Of a stretch of DNA of 64,000 nt, positions 17,158 to 27,355 are shown piece by piece. A program made the position numbers and the translations under genes. The stretch is from an uncultured Campylobacter sp. (lineage in GTDB: Bacteria > Campylobacterota > Campylobacteria > Campylobacterales > Campylobacteraceae): contig NZ_CALIIU010000021.1 of NCBI RefSeq assembly GCF_938017775.1, positions 1-64,000 of the forward strand, given 5' to 3'. Numbering within the stretch: position 1 is the first letter of the stretch; each line of letters begins with the position of its first letter. The notes beneath the pieces were generated by a model. That model had not been told where the DNA came from. It worked only from the letters and a program-made list of their open reading frames with translations, and did no database searches.

Positions 17158-18119
17158 ACCCCGTCCTTCTCGCCCCAAATTCTAATGTGCAGGCGATCGG
17201 AGTAATTATAGCCGTTTTTTAGGCAAAAATCCACGCAAAATTGCGCGGCGCTTTCCAGCTCGCGACGATCTGCGCCGCACGGCATGCAATAAACCTCGCC
17301 GCCGCATGCCGCTAAAATTTCAGCGATCTCAGGCTGCGCGTCAAACTCGGGCGAGATCACGAACTTGTAAAAGCTATCCTTTGCGTTTTGTTTTAAGCTT
17401 CGTAGCGCGGCGAAGCTCAGCCTGCGTTCGCGCGGCTCGGCGGAGTTTGAGAGCTTGGGCGAGACTGCAAAGACGCAGTTTTTGTAGGCGGGAAAATTTT
17501 CAAAATCCACGAAAATCGTGCCGTTGGTTTCGAAGTGCACCGCATGTCCGCGCGCTAGCAGCTCGCAGACGAACTCGTAAAATAGCGCTTCTTTATGGTG
17601 CAGTAGCGGCTCGCCGCCGGTGATAACGATGATAGGCTTTTGATAAAGCTTAGCGCTCTGCGGTGAAACGGAGCTTTGCGGATTTAAATTTGAAGAATTC
17701 TGCGCCGCGGAATTTAAAGAATTTTCGCTCGTTAAATTTAAAGATTTTTCTGCGCTACCGTTTTGGCGGGGAAGTCTTTGCGCGGCGGCGGAATTTAAAG
17801 TATCGCTTTCAGAAAAAGGCTCGGCGGCGCAAAAGCCCGGCATAGAGCGTGCAGGTGCAGAACAGGATGAAGCGGATAAATTTGGAATTTTATTCAAAAG
17901 CTGCGCTAAATTTAAAATTTCTTCATGCTCGAAGTGGTTCGTAAAGACTGCATGGATCGTATCGCAACCGCGCAAGATCTCGCCGGTCTTTGGCGAAATG
18001 CACTCGCCGCCGAAGCCCTCGCAGCGCAGATTACAGCCCGCAAAGCGAAAGAAAAACGCGAGCCTGCCTGCGTATTTGCCCTCGCCTTGGATACTTAAAA
18101 AGCTCTCAACAAGCCTCAT
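17154..18119 (-). CDS. queE: 7-carboxy-7-deazaguanine synthase, radical SAM, with linker insertion
   Basis: 321 residues; typical forms are ~210-250. N-terminal [20 protein letters not shown] and [12 protein letters not shown] hold the radical-SAM cysteines; GGEPLLH is the SAM-binding motif near residue 170. Converts carboxytetrahydropterin to CDG for queuosine. Residues about 80-160 are a low-complexity S/N/A/P insertion ([29 protein letters not shown]) placed just before the GGEP strand, encoded by GAATTC- and AAATTT-rich DNA. Coupled with queD and with moaA by four-base overlaps. Confidence 0.9.
   Translation of the reverse strand: MRLVESFLSIQGEGKYAGRLAFFFRFAGCNLRCEGFGGECISPKTGEILRGCDTIHAVFTNHFEHEEILNLAQLLNKIPNLSASSCSAPARSMPGFCAAEPFSESDTLNSAAAQRLPRQNGSAEKSLNLTSENSLNSAAQNSSNLNPQSSVSPQSAKLYQKPIIVITGGEPLLHHKEALFYEFVCELLARGHAVHFETNGTIFVDFENFPAYKNCVFAVSPKLSNSAEPRERRLSFAALRSLKQNAKDSFYKFVISPEFDAQPEIAEILAACGGEVYCMPCGADRRELESAAQFCVDFCLKNGYNYSDRLHIRIWGEKDGV
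17640..17900. repeat. RAATTY-dense low-complexity coding insertion (queE)
   Basis: About ten RAATTY hexamers by eye between 17680 and 17900. In frame, coding for the N/S-rich linker of QueE. Confidence 0.65.
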
Positions 18120-19099
18120 CCGCCCGTCTCGTAAAATGCGCGGCTTGAAATTTCATTCGCCTCGTCCGCTTCCCAGCGATTTTTTTCAGGCTTATTCGCT
18201 AAAATTTTAGCCAAAATTTCCGCGGCTGCGGCAATGTCGCCCTCTTTGACCGCCTTTTTGATACTTAGCGCGTCCTCGAAGTAAAGACACGGGATCAAAA
18301 GCCCCTCGGCGCTTAGTCTGATGCGGTTGCAGCTCTCGCAAAAATCGTGCTTGTGCGGATCGATTATGCCGAAGGTGTAGCCGTCTGCTAGCGCGTAAAG
18401 CGACGCGGGCGAGCTTTGCGATTTCGGCAGAGCGGTAAAGATAAATTTACGCCTTAAAATATCTAAAATTTCGTTTGATTTTAAGCCTGTAAGATCGCCG
18501 GCATGGGTGTTTTCCATAAATTCTATGAAGCGAATCTGACAATCCTTCTCGCGGGCAAATTCCAGCAAATAGATCAGCTCATCGTCGTTGATCCCCTTTA
18601 GCACGACGGTGTTTAGCTTGACTTTTAGTCCCGCTTCAAGCGCGGCGTCAAGGCCTTCTAAGACGTTATAAAGCACGCCGCGCTGAGCTATAAATTTAGC
18701 CCGCTCCGGACGCAGCGAGTCAAGCGACATATTGATGCGTTTTAGCCCCGCGTTTTTCAAGGCGCGCGCGTAGTTTTTGAGATAATACCCGTTGGTGGTA
18801 AGCGCGAGATCGATACCCGGAGCGTAATCCGCGATCATCTTTATAAAATCTTCGATCCCCCTGCGCACCAGCGGTTCGCCGCCGGTGATGCGGATCTTTT
18901 TCACGCCGCCGTCGATCGCAACCTTGACGAATAAAAACATCTCCTCAAAGCTTAAAATATTCTCTCGCGGCACCCAATTAAACGGCGTAGTAGGCATGCA
19001 ATATCTGCATCTGAAATTACACCGCTGCGTAACCGAAATGCGCAAATAATCGATCGTTCGTCCAAATTTATCAATTAGCATATTTTGCCTTAATATCAA
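18116..19099 (-). CDS. moaA: GTP 3',8-cyclase, molybdopterin synthesis
   Basis: 327 residues. Radical-SAM cysteines CNFRCRYC near residue 27 and the second iron-sulfur cluster at the C-terminus ([19 protein letters not shown]). Makes the first intermediate of molybdenum cofactor. Coupled to queE by ATGA (18119/18116). A TATAAT box precedes it (19114-19109). Molybdenum cofactor fits selC and formate dehydrogenase use by this organism. Confidence 0.96.
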   Translation of the reverse strand: MILRQNMLIDKFGRTIDYLRISVTQRCNFRCRYCMPTTPFNWVPRENILSFEEMFLFVKVAIDGGVKKIRITGGEPLVRRGIEDFIKMIADYAPGIDLALTTNGYYLKNYARALKNAGLKRINMSLDSLRPERAKFIAQRGVLYNVLEGLDAALEAGLKVKLNTVVLKGINDDELIYLLEFAREKDCQIRFIEFMENTHAGDLTGLKSNEILDILRRKFIFTALPKSQSSPASLYALADGYTFGIIDPHKHDFCESCNRIRLSAEGLLIPCLYFEDALSIKKAVKEGDIAAAAEILAKILANKPEKNRWEADEANEISSRAFYETGG

Positions 19100-19108
19100 T
19101 TTGCGGCG

Positions 19109-19114
19109 ATTATA
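19109..19114 (-). promoter_or_regulatory. -10 box for moaA
   Basis: Exact TATAAT on the minus strand (complement of ATTATA), about 10-15 bases before the start region of moaA. Confidence 0.5.
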
Positions 19115-19161
19115 TAAAAAACAAAGCGATTTTGCAAAATTTTATTTTTATATTGCTCCGG

Positions 19162-19521
19162 CTATTTTCTTACCGAGCCGATGAGCTCTTTAAGCTGATC
19201 TAGTAGCGGTCTAATCTGCTTTTCTACCCGCTCGTCGATCATCGTAGGCACTACATCTAGCCTCTGCTCTATCGTCTCGTCGATCACATCTGCGATCGCG
19301 TTTATATCGATATTGGGAGCTACTTTACCGCCCGAATCGATCATCTCTTTTAGCTCCTCGACCTTCTTTTTAAGCAGATAATTTTCCTGCATAGCGTCGG
19401 TCAGAACCTGATCGAAGCGCTCGAATTTTTTATCCGCTTGCTTATCCTTAAAATATATGACGAAAAACATCAAAAATATAACGACGCAAAGTCCTAAAAT
19501 GATGATAGTGTTAAGATCCAT
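19162..19521 (-). CDS. Single-span membrane protein with coiled coil
   Basis: 119 residues. One N-terminal membrane helix (IIILGLCVVIFLMFFVIYF) is followed by a charged heptad-like stretch (VEELKEMID, EQRLDVVPTM, LLDQLKELIG), so a short anchored coiled coil facing the cytoplasm. Matches the position of Cj0162c. Nine bases separate it from the ubiA stop. Confidence 0.75.
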   Translation of the reverse strand: MDLNTIIILGLCVVIFLMFFVIYFKDKQADKKFERFDQVLTDAMQENYLLKKKVEELKEMIDSGGKVAPNIDINAIADVIDETIEQRLDVVPTMIDERVEKQIRPLLDQLKELIGSVRK

Positions 19522-19530
19522 AGGGGTTCC

Positions 19531-20400
19531 TTAAAATAAATTTACAAAAACAAAGGCAAAAAAAGCGATGCCCAAGTAGCCATTGAGCGTGAAAAACGCG
19601 CGATCAATCTTGCTAAAATCACTACGTACGATCCTATGCTCGAAGTACAAAATCATCGCGCACGCAGCCACGCCCAGATAGGCAAAAAAGCCTAAATTTG
19701 CCGCCGCGCAAAACAGCAGCCAAAAAAGCACTGCTACGGCGTGAAAAATTTTGGAGATAAACATCGAGGCTTCCTTGCCGTAAAGCGCAGGGATGCTGTA
19801 AAGCCCCGCCGTTCGGTCAAATTCTATATCTTGAAGCGAATACAACACGTCAAAGCCGCCTACCCAAAATACTACTCCAAAACACAGCAGCACCGACCAT
19901 AGCGGAATTACGCCGCTAACGGCGATCGCTCCCGCAATCGGCGCAAGCCCTAAGCAAAAGCCGAGCATTAAATGCGCGGTCTCGCTAAAGCGTTTAAAAT
20001 ATGAATACCCGCCCAATGCCGCTAAAATCGGCACCGAAAGCTTAAGCGCCAAAGGATTTATAAGCGCCGAAACCGCTATGAAAACCACTGCGTTTGCGAT
20101 GATGAAAAGCAGTAAATTCCCGCGTCCGATCCGTCCGTCCACGCTAGGGCGCGAAGCACAACGCGGATTGGCGCGGTCGATATCCTCGTCCAGGTAGCGA
20201 TTTAGAGCCATCGCGAAGCTTCTCGCGCTCACCGCGCATAAAATTCCTAAAAAAAGTAGCTTCCAGCCGAACCATACCGAGCCGCTTTGCAGTTTGCTCG
20301 CGGTAATCATCGCCGTAAAGATAAACGGCAGCGCGAAAACCGAGTGTTTAAAAACTATTAATTCGTTGATATCGGATAAAATTTCTTTAAATTTAGCCAT
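19531..20400 (-). CDS. ubiA: UbiA-family prenyltransferase (menaquinone synthesis)
   Basis: 289 residues from ATG 20400 (AAGGGGC site; the frame upstream is unsupported). Eight or nine membrane helices. First aspartate motif in MALNRYLDEDIDRANPRC (NxxxDxxxD type) and the second in QDIEFDRTAGLYSIPA. Campylobacter makes menaquinone by the futalosine route, so this is most likely the MqnP step joining the prenyl tail; ubiA is the general family name. A divergent TATAAT serves it (20428-20423). Confidence 0.88.
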   Translation of the reverse strand: MAKFKEILSDINELIVFKHSVFALPFIFTAMITASKLQSGSVWFGWKLLFLGILCAVSARSFAMALNRYLDEDIDRANPRCASRPSVDGRIGRGNLLLFIIANAVVFIAVSALINPLALKLSVPILAALGGYSYFKRFSETAHLMLGFCLGLAPIAGAIAVSGVIPLWSVLLCFGVVFWVGGFDVLYSLQDIEFDRTAGLYSIPALYGKEASMFISKIFHAVAVLFWLLFCAAANLGFFAYLGVAACAMILYFEHRIVRSDFSKIDRAFFTLNGYLGIAFFAFVFVNLF

Positions 20401-20422
20401 TTTGCCCCTTATTTTGGGCACC

Positions 20423-20428
20423 ATTGTA
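20423..20428 (-). promoter_or_regulatory. -10 box for ubiA
   Basis: TACAAT on the minus strand, 23 bases before the ubiA start; faces the miaA promoter. Confidence 0.45.
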
Positions 20429-20460
20429 TCAAAAAAAAGTAAGAATAGCTCTAAATTTGA

Positions 20461-20466
20461 TATAAT
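20461..20466 (+). promoter_or_regulatory. -10 box for miaA
   Basis: Exact TATAAT on the plus strand, 30 bases before the chosen TTG start. Confidence 0.5.
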
Positions 20467-20496
20467 TTGAACGAAAAATTTACGAAAGGAAACGCC

Positions 20497-21402
20497 TTGA
20501 ACCAAAATCAAAACTCGCACGCAAGCCCGCAGATCGCGATCATCGGCACCACCGCAAGCGGCAAAAGCGATCTTGCACTAAGTATCGCGCGCGAAATGGA
20601 CGCCGTGATTTTGAGCCTCGATTCGCTCTGCATTTATCGGCAGATCAACATCGCAAGCGCCAAGCCAAGCGAGGAGCAGCTGCGCGAGATCAGGCACTTC
20701 GGCGTAAATTTAATCTATCCAAACGAATACTTTAGTGTCGGCGAGTTTATCAAAGAATACGCAGCCGCGCGGGCTTTTGCAGATCGTAGCGGCGCGCCTT
20801 TGATAATCACGGGCGGCAGCGGGTTTTATCTAAAGGCGATGCTAAGCGGGCTGGCGCCGAAGGTTCCCGATTTTAAAAGTGAAATTTCAAACGATGAAAT
20901 TTACGCTCTAGCCCAGCAGATCGATCCGGAATTTGCCGCAAAGCTTAGCGCGGCGGACGGCTTTCGGTTAAAAAAATGGCTAAGCATCTATAAATTTTGC
21001 AGCGAAGCGCCGAGTAAATTTCTGCGCGAAAAGACTGCTCCGCCCGTAATTTCGGATATTAAAATTTTTGAGATCGACGCGCCTAAGCAGTGGCTTGCGC
21101 AGCGTATCGAGGCGCGCACGAAAGCGATGTTTGAGCGCGGGCTTTTGGGGGAAGCGGAGTTTTTATTCGCCCGCTACGGCGCAGAGTGCAGGGCGCTAGG
21201 CTGCATCGGGCTAAAGGAGTGCGGGCAGCTTTTGCGCGGACAGATCTCGCGGGCGCAGTGCGAGCAGCTCGTGAGCCTGCACACGGTACAGCTCGCAAAG
21301 CGCCAACGCACTTTCAACCGCTCGCAGTTCGCAGATAAAATTTCGGCGTCGCCGCAAGAGCTGGAGCGTGAAATTTTAAAGCTCCTCCGCCGCGAGATTT
21401 AA
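20497..21402 (+). CDS. miaA: tRNA dimethylallyltransferase
   Basis: 301 residues from TTG 20497, chosen because AAAGGA lies 6 bases upstream; a TTG at 20467 is too close to the promoter. P-loop GTTASGKS (residues ~17-24), then LDSLCIYR and [11 protein letters not shown]. Adds isopentenyl to A37 of UNN-decoding tRNAs. Ends with the usual R-rich C-terminus ([12 protein letters not shown]). Cj0166-like; divergent from ubiA. Confidence 0.93.
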   Translation: MNQNQNSHASPQIAIIGTTASGKSDLALSIAREMDAVILSLDSLCIYRQINIASAKPSEEQLREIRHFGVNLIYPNEYFSVGEFIKEYAAARAFADRSGAPLIITGGSGFYLKAMLSGLAPKVPDFKSEISNDEIYALAQQIDPEFAAKLSAADGFRLKKWLSIYKFCSEAPSKFLREKTAPPVISDIKIFEIDAPKQWLAQRIEARTKAMFERGLLGEAEFLFARYGAECRALGCIGLKECGQLLRGQISRAQCEQLVSLHTVQLAKRQRTFNRSQFADKISASPQELEREILKLLRREI

Positions 21403-21606
21403 AATCAAAATTTATCAAAATTTGTGCGCTTGCTAGAAAAAAGTGAGACAAGGAAGTAAAATTTAGATTTAAATTTACCGCGCCGGTCGTATCTTTAAAA
21501 TTTTGCGGGGCGCGCCGAGGCCTTGCGTGACGCAGAATTTCGGTCAAATTTAATCGCCTTCGCAAATATCAAAGCTAAATTTATCGTTATCAAGCCTATC
21601 AAAATT

Positions 21607-22151
21607 TTAATTTTCCGCGCTTGCATTGCGCTTGAAAATAAAGACGTAACCGTATTTCTCGGGGTGCTGCGAGCTGTTTTTTAGCCCAACGACGCAAAGC
21701 TCGTAAGTGCCGCTTTGCAAGCCGAGCTTGAGCGTGGAATTAAATTTTCGTATCTTGCCCGCAGCGCCGCTTTGGCACTCATAGCCTAGCTCGAGTTCGC
21801 CGCTTTTTAGCTTATCGAAACGATATTGCAAAGCATCGAAGCTCGCTAGGATCGCGGAGCCGCTTTGCGGGGCGAAATACAGCTTATCGCGCTTGAAAGC
21901 TACTTCGTAGCCCGCAGGCAGCGCAAACTCCTCGTCCATGCAAACGAAGATCTCATAGCTGCGCACCGTAAGCGGGTAGAAGGGTAAAGCTTTAGGCCCT
22001 TTACGGCGTCATAAAACAGCTGCTTATGCGCGTCCCAGTAGCTTAGAAGCTTTTTTACTCTGCATTTTCGCTCCTTTAAAAACTCACTCAAATCGCGCAC
22101 ATCAAGCAGCGCAAAACCGTAGCCGTCAGCACTTAGCTCGCCCAAAAACAT
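21607..22151 (-). pseudogene. Frameshifted gene of unknown function
   Basis: Two overlapping reading frames on the minus strand join into one protein of about 180 residues. The first runs from ATG 22151 (AGGAGAGAT site) with FLGELSADGYGFALLDVRD to LLSYWDAHKQLFYDAVKG; the second continues KALPFYPLTVRSYEIFVC to the stop at 21607 (FIFKRNASAEN). The switch lies near 21985-22005, around AAAGGGCC, where no long homopolymer is seen. Either a true frameshift or a sequence error. Family not recognised. It sits between miaA and the nuo operon. Confidence 0.6.
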
Positions 22152-22205
22152 ATCTCTCCTTGTTGGCAAAGCGCGATGGGTTCAATTCGCGCTTAAAATT
22201 TTAGC

Positions 22206-23981
22206 TCAATGCCCGCTTAAAAAGACGAAATTATTTACCGCGCCAGTTAGGAATTTCACCAAAAACGGCGCCAGCACGCACGCCACGCTAGCTAGCACGA
22301 CGGCAAATTTTATCTGCACCGAGACCGCGCTCAGCGAGCCGTCAAGCTCCGCGTCCTCTCGCGGCTCGTGCAAAAACATACGCACGATGAGGCGCAGATA
22401 GTAATACAGGGCGAGCGCGCTATTTACCGCCATGATGACGGCGAGGGCGAAGTAGCCAGAATTGACCGCGGCGCTTAGCAGATACATCTTGCCCCAAAAC
22501 ACGCTAAACGGCGGAATGCCTGCAAGCGAGAGCATAAAAATCGCCGCACATAGCGCAAAGAGCGGATGGGTGCGGATCAGCCCGTCAAATTTCTCAAACG
22601 GATGCTCGAAGCGAACCGCGAACTTGGAGCTTTGCGCGCAAATTTCGGCGCCTGGCTCGCAAGTTTCAGTGCCGAAAAGGCTCGCTTCCGCGCCGGGCTC
22701 GATCGCTTTCAAATTTGGCCCGCTTGCTTTAGAATTTTGCTCGCTCGCTTTAACGCTCCACTCGGCGCAGGCTGAAATTTGTCCGTTCGCGCCTAAATTT
22801 AACTTGCCGGCAAAGCTCGGCTCGCGATTTTGCGAAAAAGTGGGCCTTGCATTTGAGATAGAGCTCTCGCCGTTTGCGTTTAAATTTAAAGCGGAGTTTT
22901 GGGTTTTAAATTTTAAATTTAACGAGCGTGCGCGCCTTTGCCGCACGCACCAGATGAACGCAAACGCACCGAGGTTCGCCACGGCATATAGGATCCAGTA
23001 GGTAAAAAGTGCGGCGTTTGCCTGCGTCGAGCCGATCACGATCGCGCAGAGCACGAAGCCCGCGTGCGAAACGGAGCTGAAAGCAAGCATCCGCTTGATG
23101 TCGCGCTGCACGAGAGCCATGAGGTTTGCTAGGCTCATCGTAGCCACCGCTACGGCATAGAGCACGATGTTTAGCCACTGCACGCCGATACTTCCCAGCG
23201 CTTCAAACAGCCTGATCGCTACGACAAAGCCCGCGATCTTGGGCACGACGGACAAAAAGCCCGCCATAGCCGAGCTCGCACCCTCGTAAACGTCGGGCGT
23301 CCAGGTGTGAAACGGGATCAGCGAGAGCTTAAATCCTATCGAGACGATCATAAATGAGCAAGCGGCGAAAAGCAGGACGTTGGTTTGTAAATTTGAACTC
23401 TTAGCGATCTGCGCGATATTTGAAATTTCCATAGAGCCGGTCGATAGAAAAAACATCGCCGCGCCGAATGCGAAAAAGCCCGATCCCAGCGCGCCCATTA
23501 TGAAGTATTTTAGCGCCGCTTCGACCGATCTGGCGCGGTTGTGAAGCGCGATTAGCGTATAAAGCGCCAACGAGCCCGTCTCAAGCCCAACGAGGATCAT
23601 CATTAAGCTTTCGCTCGCGACCATAAACTCATAGCCCACGAGCACGAATAAAAACAGCACGAAAAACTCCGCCGTGTGGTACTCGTGCGCGCTTCTTGCG
23701 CCCAAAGACAGAAAGATGAAAAATATCGAGCCTGCGAGCATGATAAGCATCGATAGCGTCGCGATTCCGTCCACCAGCATCACGTCGAAAAGCCCGCGTA
23801 TGCCGCTGTTGTATCCAAAAACGAGCCCGAAGCCCAAAGCTAGCGCCAGTATCGTGATGACGGCGTAAAATTTATACGATAGCATGCGCGCAAAAAGCGA
23901 AACCGCAAGCATCAGCAGGGCAAATCCTCCGAGTATCGCCATAGGCGCGATCGAGGCTAAATTTAAAAGATTATTTTGCAT
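22206..23981 (-). CDS. nuoN: NADH-quinone oxidoreductase subunit N, with large loop insertion
   Basis: 591 residues; family members are usually ~460-490. Thirteen to fourteen membrane helices; proton-channel motifs LVGLETGSLALYTLIAL, SLIPFHTWTPDVYEGA and AFSSVSHAGFVL. A polar, low-complexity insertion of roughly 115 residues (about 353-473: SLNLKFKTQNSALNLN, AEWSVKASEQNSK, GPNLKAIEPGAEAS) interrupts the protein between membrane segments. It is coded by DNA with many AAATTT words. Its start overlaps the nuoM stop by 11 bases. Last gene of the complex I operon. Confidence 0.93.
   Translation of the reverse strand: MQNNLLNLASIAPMAILGGFALLMLAVSLFARMLSYKFYAVITILALALGFGLVFGYNSGIRGLFDVMLVDGIATLSMLIMLAGSIFFIFLSLGARSAHEYHTAEFFVLFLFVLVGYEFMVASESLMMILVGLETGSLALYTLIALHNRARSVEAALKYFIMGALGSGFFAFGAAMFFLSTGSMEISNIAQIAKSSNLQTNVLLFAACSFMIVSIGFKLSLIPFHTWTPDVYEGASSAMAGFLSVVPKIAGFVVAIRLFEALGSIGVQWLNIVLYAVAVATMSLANLMALVQRDIKRMLAFSSVSHAGFVLCAIVIGSTQANAALFTYWILYAVANLGAFAFIWCVRQRRARSLNLKFKTQNSALNLNANGESSISNARPTFSQNREPSFAGKLNLGANGQISACAEWSVKASEQNSKASGPNLKAIEPGAEASLFGTETCEPGAEICAQSSKFAVRFEHPFEKFDGLIRTHPLFALCAAIFMLSLAGIPPFSVFWGKMYLLSAAVNSGYFALAVIMAVNSALALYYYLRLIVRMFLHEPREDAELDGSLSAVSVQIKFAVVLASVACVLAPFLVKFLTGAVNNFVFLSGH
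22570..22920. repeat. RAATTY-dense low-complexity coding insertion (nuoN)
   Basis: About nine AAATTT / GAATTT words by eye within 350 bases, coding for the polar loop of NuoN. Confidence 0.6.
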
Positions 23982-25500
23982 CGCTTCTTACCTTAAAATT
24001 TGCTTTTTCCATATAGGCGCGAGTCGCGGTCTGAGAGGCTTTGTTAAACATCAGCTCAAGGCTTTGCGTCACACTAGGCTCGATGCTTTTTAGCATCAAA
24101 TTCGGCGCTACGCCAAGCACCACTACCAGCACGCAGATCGGGATGATAGAGCAAAGCTCGGTTCTGTTTAGATCGCTTAACTTTTTATTCTCCTCATGTA
24201 CGAGCGCGCCGAAGAAGGTCTTTTTATAAAGATTCATCGAATAGATCGCACCCATTATGATGCCGAGTCCACCCAAGAGCGCGTAGCTAAAGCTTATTTT
24301 AAAAATCCCCGCAAGGCTTAGGAATTCTCCCACGAAGCCGATCGTAAGCGGAAGACCTATCGAGCCTAACAGCACGACGCAAAAACAAAACGCATAAAGC
24401 GGCATTACCCGCGCAAGCCCGCCGAACTCGCTAAAAAGCTTCGTGTGCCTGCGGTCGTATAAAAAGCCTACGAGCATAAAGAGCCCGCCGCTTACGATGC
24501 CGTGGCTGATCATCAAAAATACCGCACCGCTCATTCCTTCGCGGCTCATTGAAAAAATTCCTAGCATTATGACGCCCATATGCGCGATCGAGCTATACGC
24601 GATTACCTGTTTGATGTCCTTTTGCGCAAAGGCGATGAAGCTTGCATAGATGATCATAACGATCGCTATGGCGCACATCATCCCGCTAAAATGCACGCTC
24701 GCGTCGGGAAATAGCGGCAGCGAAAATCGCACAAAGCCGTAGGTACCCATCTTAAGAAGCACCGCGGCAAGCAGAACCGAGCCTATCGTAGGGGCCTGCC
24801 CGTGCGCGTACGGAAGCCAGGTATGAAAAGGAAAGCAAGGCGTCTTGATCGCAAAAGCGACCGAAAATGCCAGAAATAGAGGAATTTGCGTGCTAAGCGG
24901 TAGCGACAAGCTCTGCCAGTTTAGGATATTAAAGCTATACTCCCCCGTAGCCTCGTGGTAGAAATAGCTCATCGCTACGAGTCCTACGAGTAGAAACATC
25001 GAACCCAGGAAGGTGTAGATGAAAAATTTCACCGCGGCGTAAATTCTCTTGCCGCTGCCCCATGCGCCGATTATGTAGAGCATCGGAATAAGCGAAAGCT
25101 CCCAAAAGATGTAAAACAAAATCGCATCCAGCGCCACAAAAACGCCCACCATCGTCATCTCTAAAAACAGAATGCAGATGATTAAATTTTTGGCGCGCTC
25201 TTTAATGCTTAGGCTAAGCAGCGCCAAAAAGGTAACCAGCGTGCTTAGGATCACTAAAAACAGCGAAATTCCGTCCACGCCGATGAAGTAGTTGATGCCG
25301 TATTCGCTTATGAAAGGGTGCAGCACGCTAAACGCGATACCGTCCACCGGCTCGTAGAGTATCCACAAAACGAGCGAAAGCACGAACTCTATAAAGCTCA
25401 TCGTAACGGCGTAGGTCTTAATGCTCGCTTCGTCGATCAAAAAGCCCAAAACCGCAGCTACCGCAGGAAAAAATATAACCAAACTTAAAAAGTATTCCAT
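23971..25500 (-). CDS. nuoM: NADH-quinone oxidoreductase subunit M
   Basis: 509 residues from ATG 25500 (GAGGTGGGC site; 25518 is an alternative). Antiporter-like subunit with 14 helices: FWELSLIPMLYIIGAWG (channel glutamate), TPCFPFHTWLPYAHGQAPT, AYSSIAHMGVI. Translocates protons in the membrane arm. Start lies 8 bases past the nuoL stop. Confidence 0.95.
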   Translation of the reverse strand: MEYFLSLVIFFPAVAAVLGFLIDEASIKTYAVTMSFIEFVLSLVLWILYEPVDGIAFSVLHPFISEYGINYFIGVDGISLFLVILSTLVTFLALLSLSIKERAKNLIICILFLEMTMVGVFVALDAILFYIFWELSLIPMLYIIGAWGSGKRIYAAVKFFIYTFLGSMFLLVGLVAMSYFYHEATGEYSFNILNWQSLSLPLSTQIPLFLAFSVAFAIKTPCFPFHTWLPYAHGQAPTIGSVLLAAVLLKMGTYGFVRFSLPLFPDASVHFSGMMCAIAIVMIIYASFIAFAQKDIKQVIAYSSIAHMGVIMLGIFSMSREGMSGAVFLMISHGIVSGGLFMLVGFLYDRRHTKLFSEFGGLARVMPLYAFCFCVVLLGSIGLPLTIGFVGEFLSLAGIFKISFSYALLGGLGIIMGAIYSMNLYKKTFFGALVHEENKKLSDLNRTELCSIIPICVLVVVLGVAPNLMLKSIEPSVTQSLELMFNKASQTATRAYMEKANFKVRSDAK

Positions 25501-25507
25501 GCCCACC

Positions 25508-27355
25508 TCACAGCGCAAACGCCAAAATCAGCAAAATGAAAGATCCCAAAACCATCCACCTTAAATTTGCGCTCAAATCTCCGCTATTGCTTGCGCGATC
25601 CGCACCTTCGCCGCTTTTTACCGCGGTGCGAGCGATCAGATCGACGCTGGCGTCTATGATCGCGCCGTCGCATTTAGCGCAGATCTCGCTAAGCTTAGCG
25701 TATACGCGCACGATCACGCGCTCGTAAATTTGCGGGATAAAATACTGCGCGATCAAAATTTTATAAAATTTGCAACTCTTTAAATTTTGGCTAAATTTGC
25801 CCTTGCCATATGTCCAAATCGTGCCGATCGCCACCGCGCTTATCATCGCTAGCGTTAGGGCGATCAAAATTACCTCCACGCCGTGCGGGATCGAAATTTT
25901 AAATCCCGGAAGTATGCTAAGCACGAACTCAGCAAAATCGTGCTCGAAAAAGCCTGCGATCACCGCAGGCACGGCTAGCACGCCCATCGCGATGAGGGCA
26001 AAGCCTTTCGCCTCGTGCGGATGGTGGGTAAAATTTTGCTTGCCGAAAAACACGAGCATTATCAGACGCACGCTGTAAAACGTCGTCATCGCAGCGCCCG
26101 CAAACAGCAGCGCCCAGATAAAATACGCGTCCGCGCTCCACGCCGCTTCTAAAATTTTATCTTTTGAGAAAAAGCCCGCGAACGGATAAAATCCGCAAAG
26201 CGCGAGCGAGCCTATGCACATTAAAATCGCCGTCGGTCGCATAAACTTATATAATCCGCCCATATTTTGGATATTTAGATCGTCTTTCATCGCGTGCATT
26301 ACGTTGCCCGCGCCCAAAAATAGAAGTGCCTTGAAAAACGCATGCGTCGCCAGATGAAACAGCGCGATCCAATACGCCCCGAGCCCCGCAGCTACGAACA
26401 TATAGCCAAGCTGCGAAAGCGTGGAATAGGCGATGATCTTTTTAAGATCGTTATGAACCAGCGCCATCGACGCCGCAAAGACCGCCACGAAAGCGCCCAA
26501 GCAGACGATGAAGCCGCTTACTTCTGGCGCGAGCGCGAAAATCGCGTTTGCGCGGATTACCAGATAAACGCCCGCCGTAACCATCGTCGCTGCGTGAATG
26601 AGCGCGGACACGGGCGTAGGACCCGCCATCGCATCAGCCAGCCAGGTATGGAACGGAAACTGCGCGCTTTTGCCCATCGCGCCGATAAATAAAAGCGCTG
26701 CGATCAGGGTTAAAATTTCAGGCTCCAAGCTCGCTGCGTTCGCAAATACCACCTCGTAGCGCAACGAGCCGAAATTTAAATAGATCAGAAAAATTCCAAG
26801 CAACATCCCAAGATCTGCGATGCGGTTCATTATGAAAGCTTCGTTGGCGCACCAGCTGTAGTTGCTCCTATCGTACCAAAAGCCTATTAACAGCCACGAG
26901 CAGAGTCCGACCCCCTCCCAGCCGATGAAAAGTCCTAAAAAATTATCGCTTGTTACCAAAACTAGCATCGAAAAAACGAAAAGCCCCAGGAAGCTGAAAA
27001 ATTTAGCGAAGTTTTCATCATCCCACATATAGTAGATCGAATACACGTGCACTACGCTGGAAACGATGCCTACGACCACCATCATCACCGCACTTACGCT
27101 ATCTATGAGAAAGCTAAATTTTGCATCCAAAAATCCCGTGCTTATGAAATCGGCTAAATTTACGCTGATTAGGCGGTTATCGGAGACGAGCTCCATCAAA
27201 GCAAGCGACGCGATAGTGCTTAAAACCACCAGCGCCGAGCAGATTACGCCAATAAACATCTTATCTTTGGCGCGAATGAAAACGCCTGCGAAGATCGCCG
27301 AGGCAAGCGGTGCGAAAAGAGCGATTAAGAGCCATACAAAAACGGTATCAAGCAT
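25508..27355 (-). CDS. nuoL: NADH-quinone oxidoreductase subunit L
   Basis: 615 residues. IGWEGVGLCSWLLIGFWY, AQFPFHTWLADAMAGPTPVS and ALIHAATMVTAGVYLVIR are the family signatures; the long lateral helix is near the C-terminus. Overlaps the nuoK stop by eight bases. Confidence 0.96.
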   Translation of the reverse strand: MLDTVFVWLLIALFAPLASAIFAGVFIRAKDKMFIGVICSALVVLSTIASLALMELVSDNRLISVNLADFISTGFLDAKFSFLIDSVSAVMMVVVGIVSSVVHVYSIYYMWDDENFAKFFSFLGLFVFSMLVLVTSDNFLGLFIGWEGVGLCSWLLIGFWYDRSNYSWCANEAFIMNRIADLGMLLGIFLIYLNFGSLRYEVVFANAASLEPEILTLIAALLFIGAMGKSAQFPFHTWLADAMAGPTPVSALIHAATMVTAGVYLVIRANAIFALAPEVSGFIVCLGAFVAVFAASMALVHNDLKKIIAYSTLSQLGYMFVAAGLGAYWIALFHLATHAFFKALLFLGAGNVMHAMKDDLNIQNMGGLYKFMRPTAILMCIGSLALCGFYPFAGFFSKDKILEAAWSADAYFIWALLFAGAAMTTFYSVRLIMLVFFGKQNFTHHPHEAKGFALIAMGVLAVPAVIAGFFEHDFAEFVLSILPGFKISIPHGVEVILIALTLAMISAVAIGTIWTYGKGKFSQNLKSCKFYKILIAQYFIPQIYERVIVRVYAKLSEICAKCDGAIIDASVDLIARTAVKSGEGADRASNSGDLSANLRWMVLGSFILLILAFAL

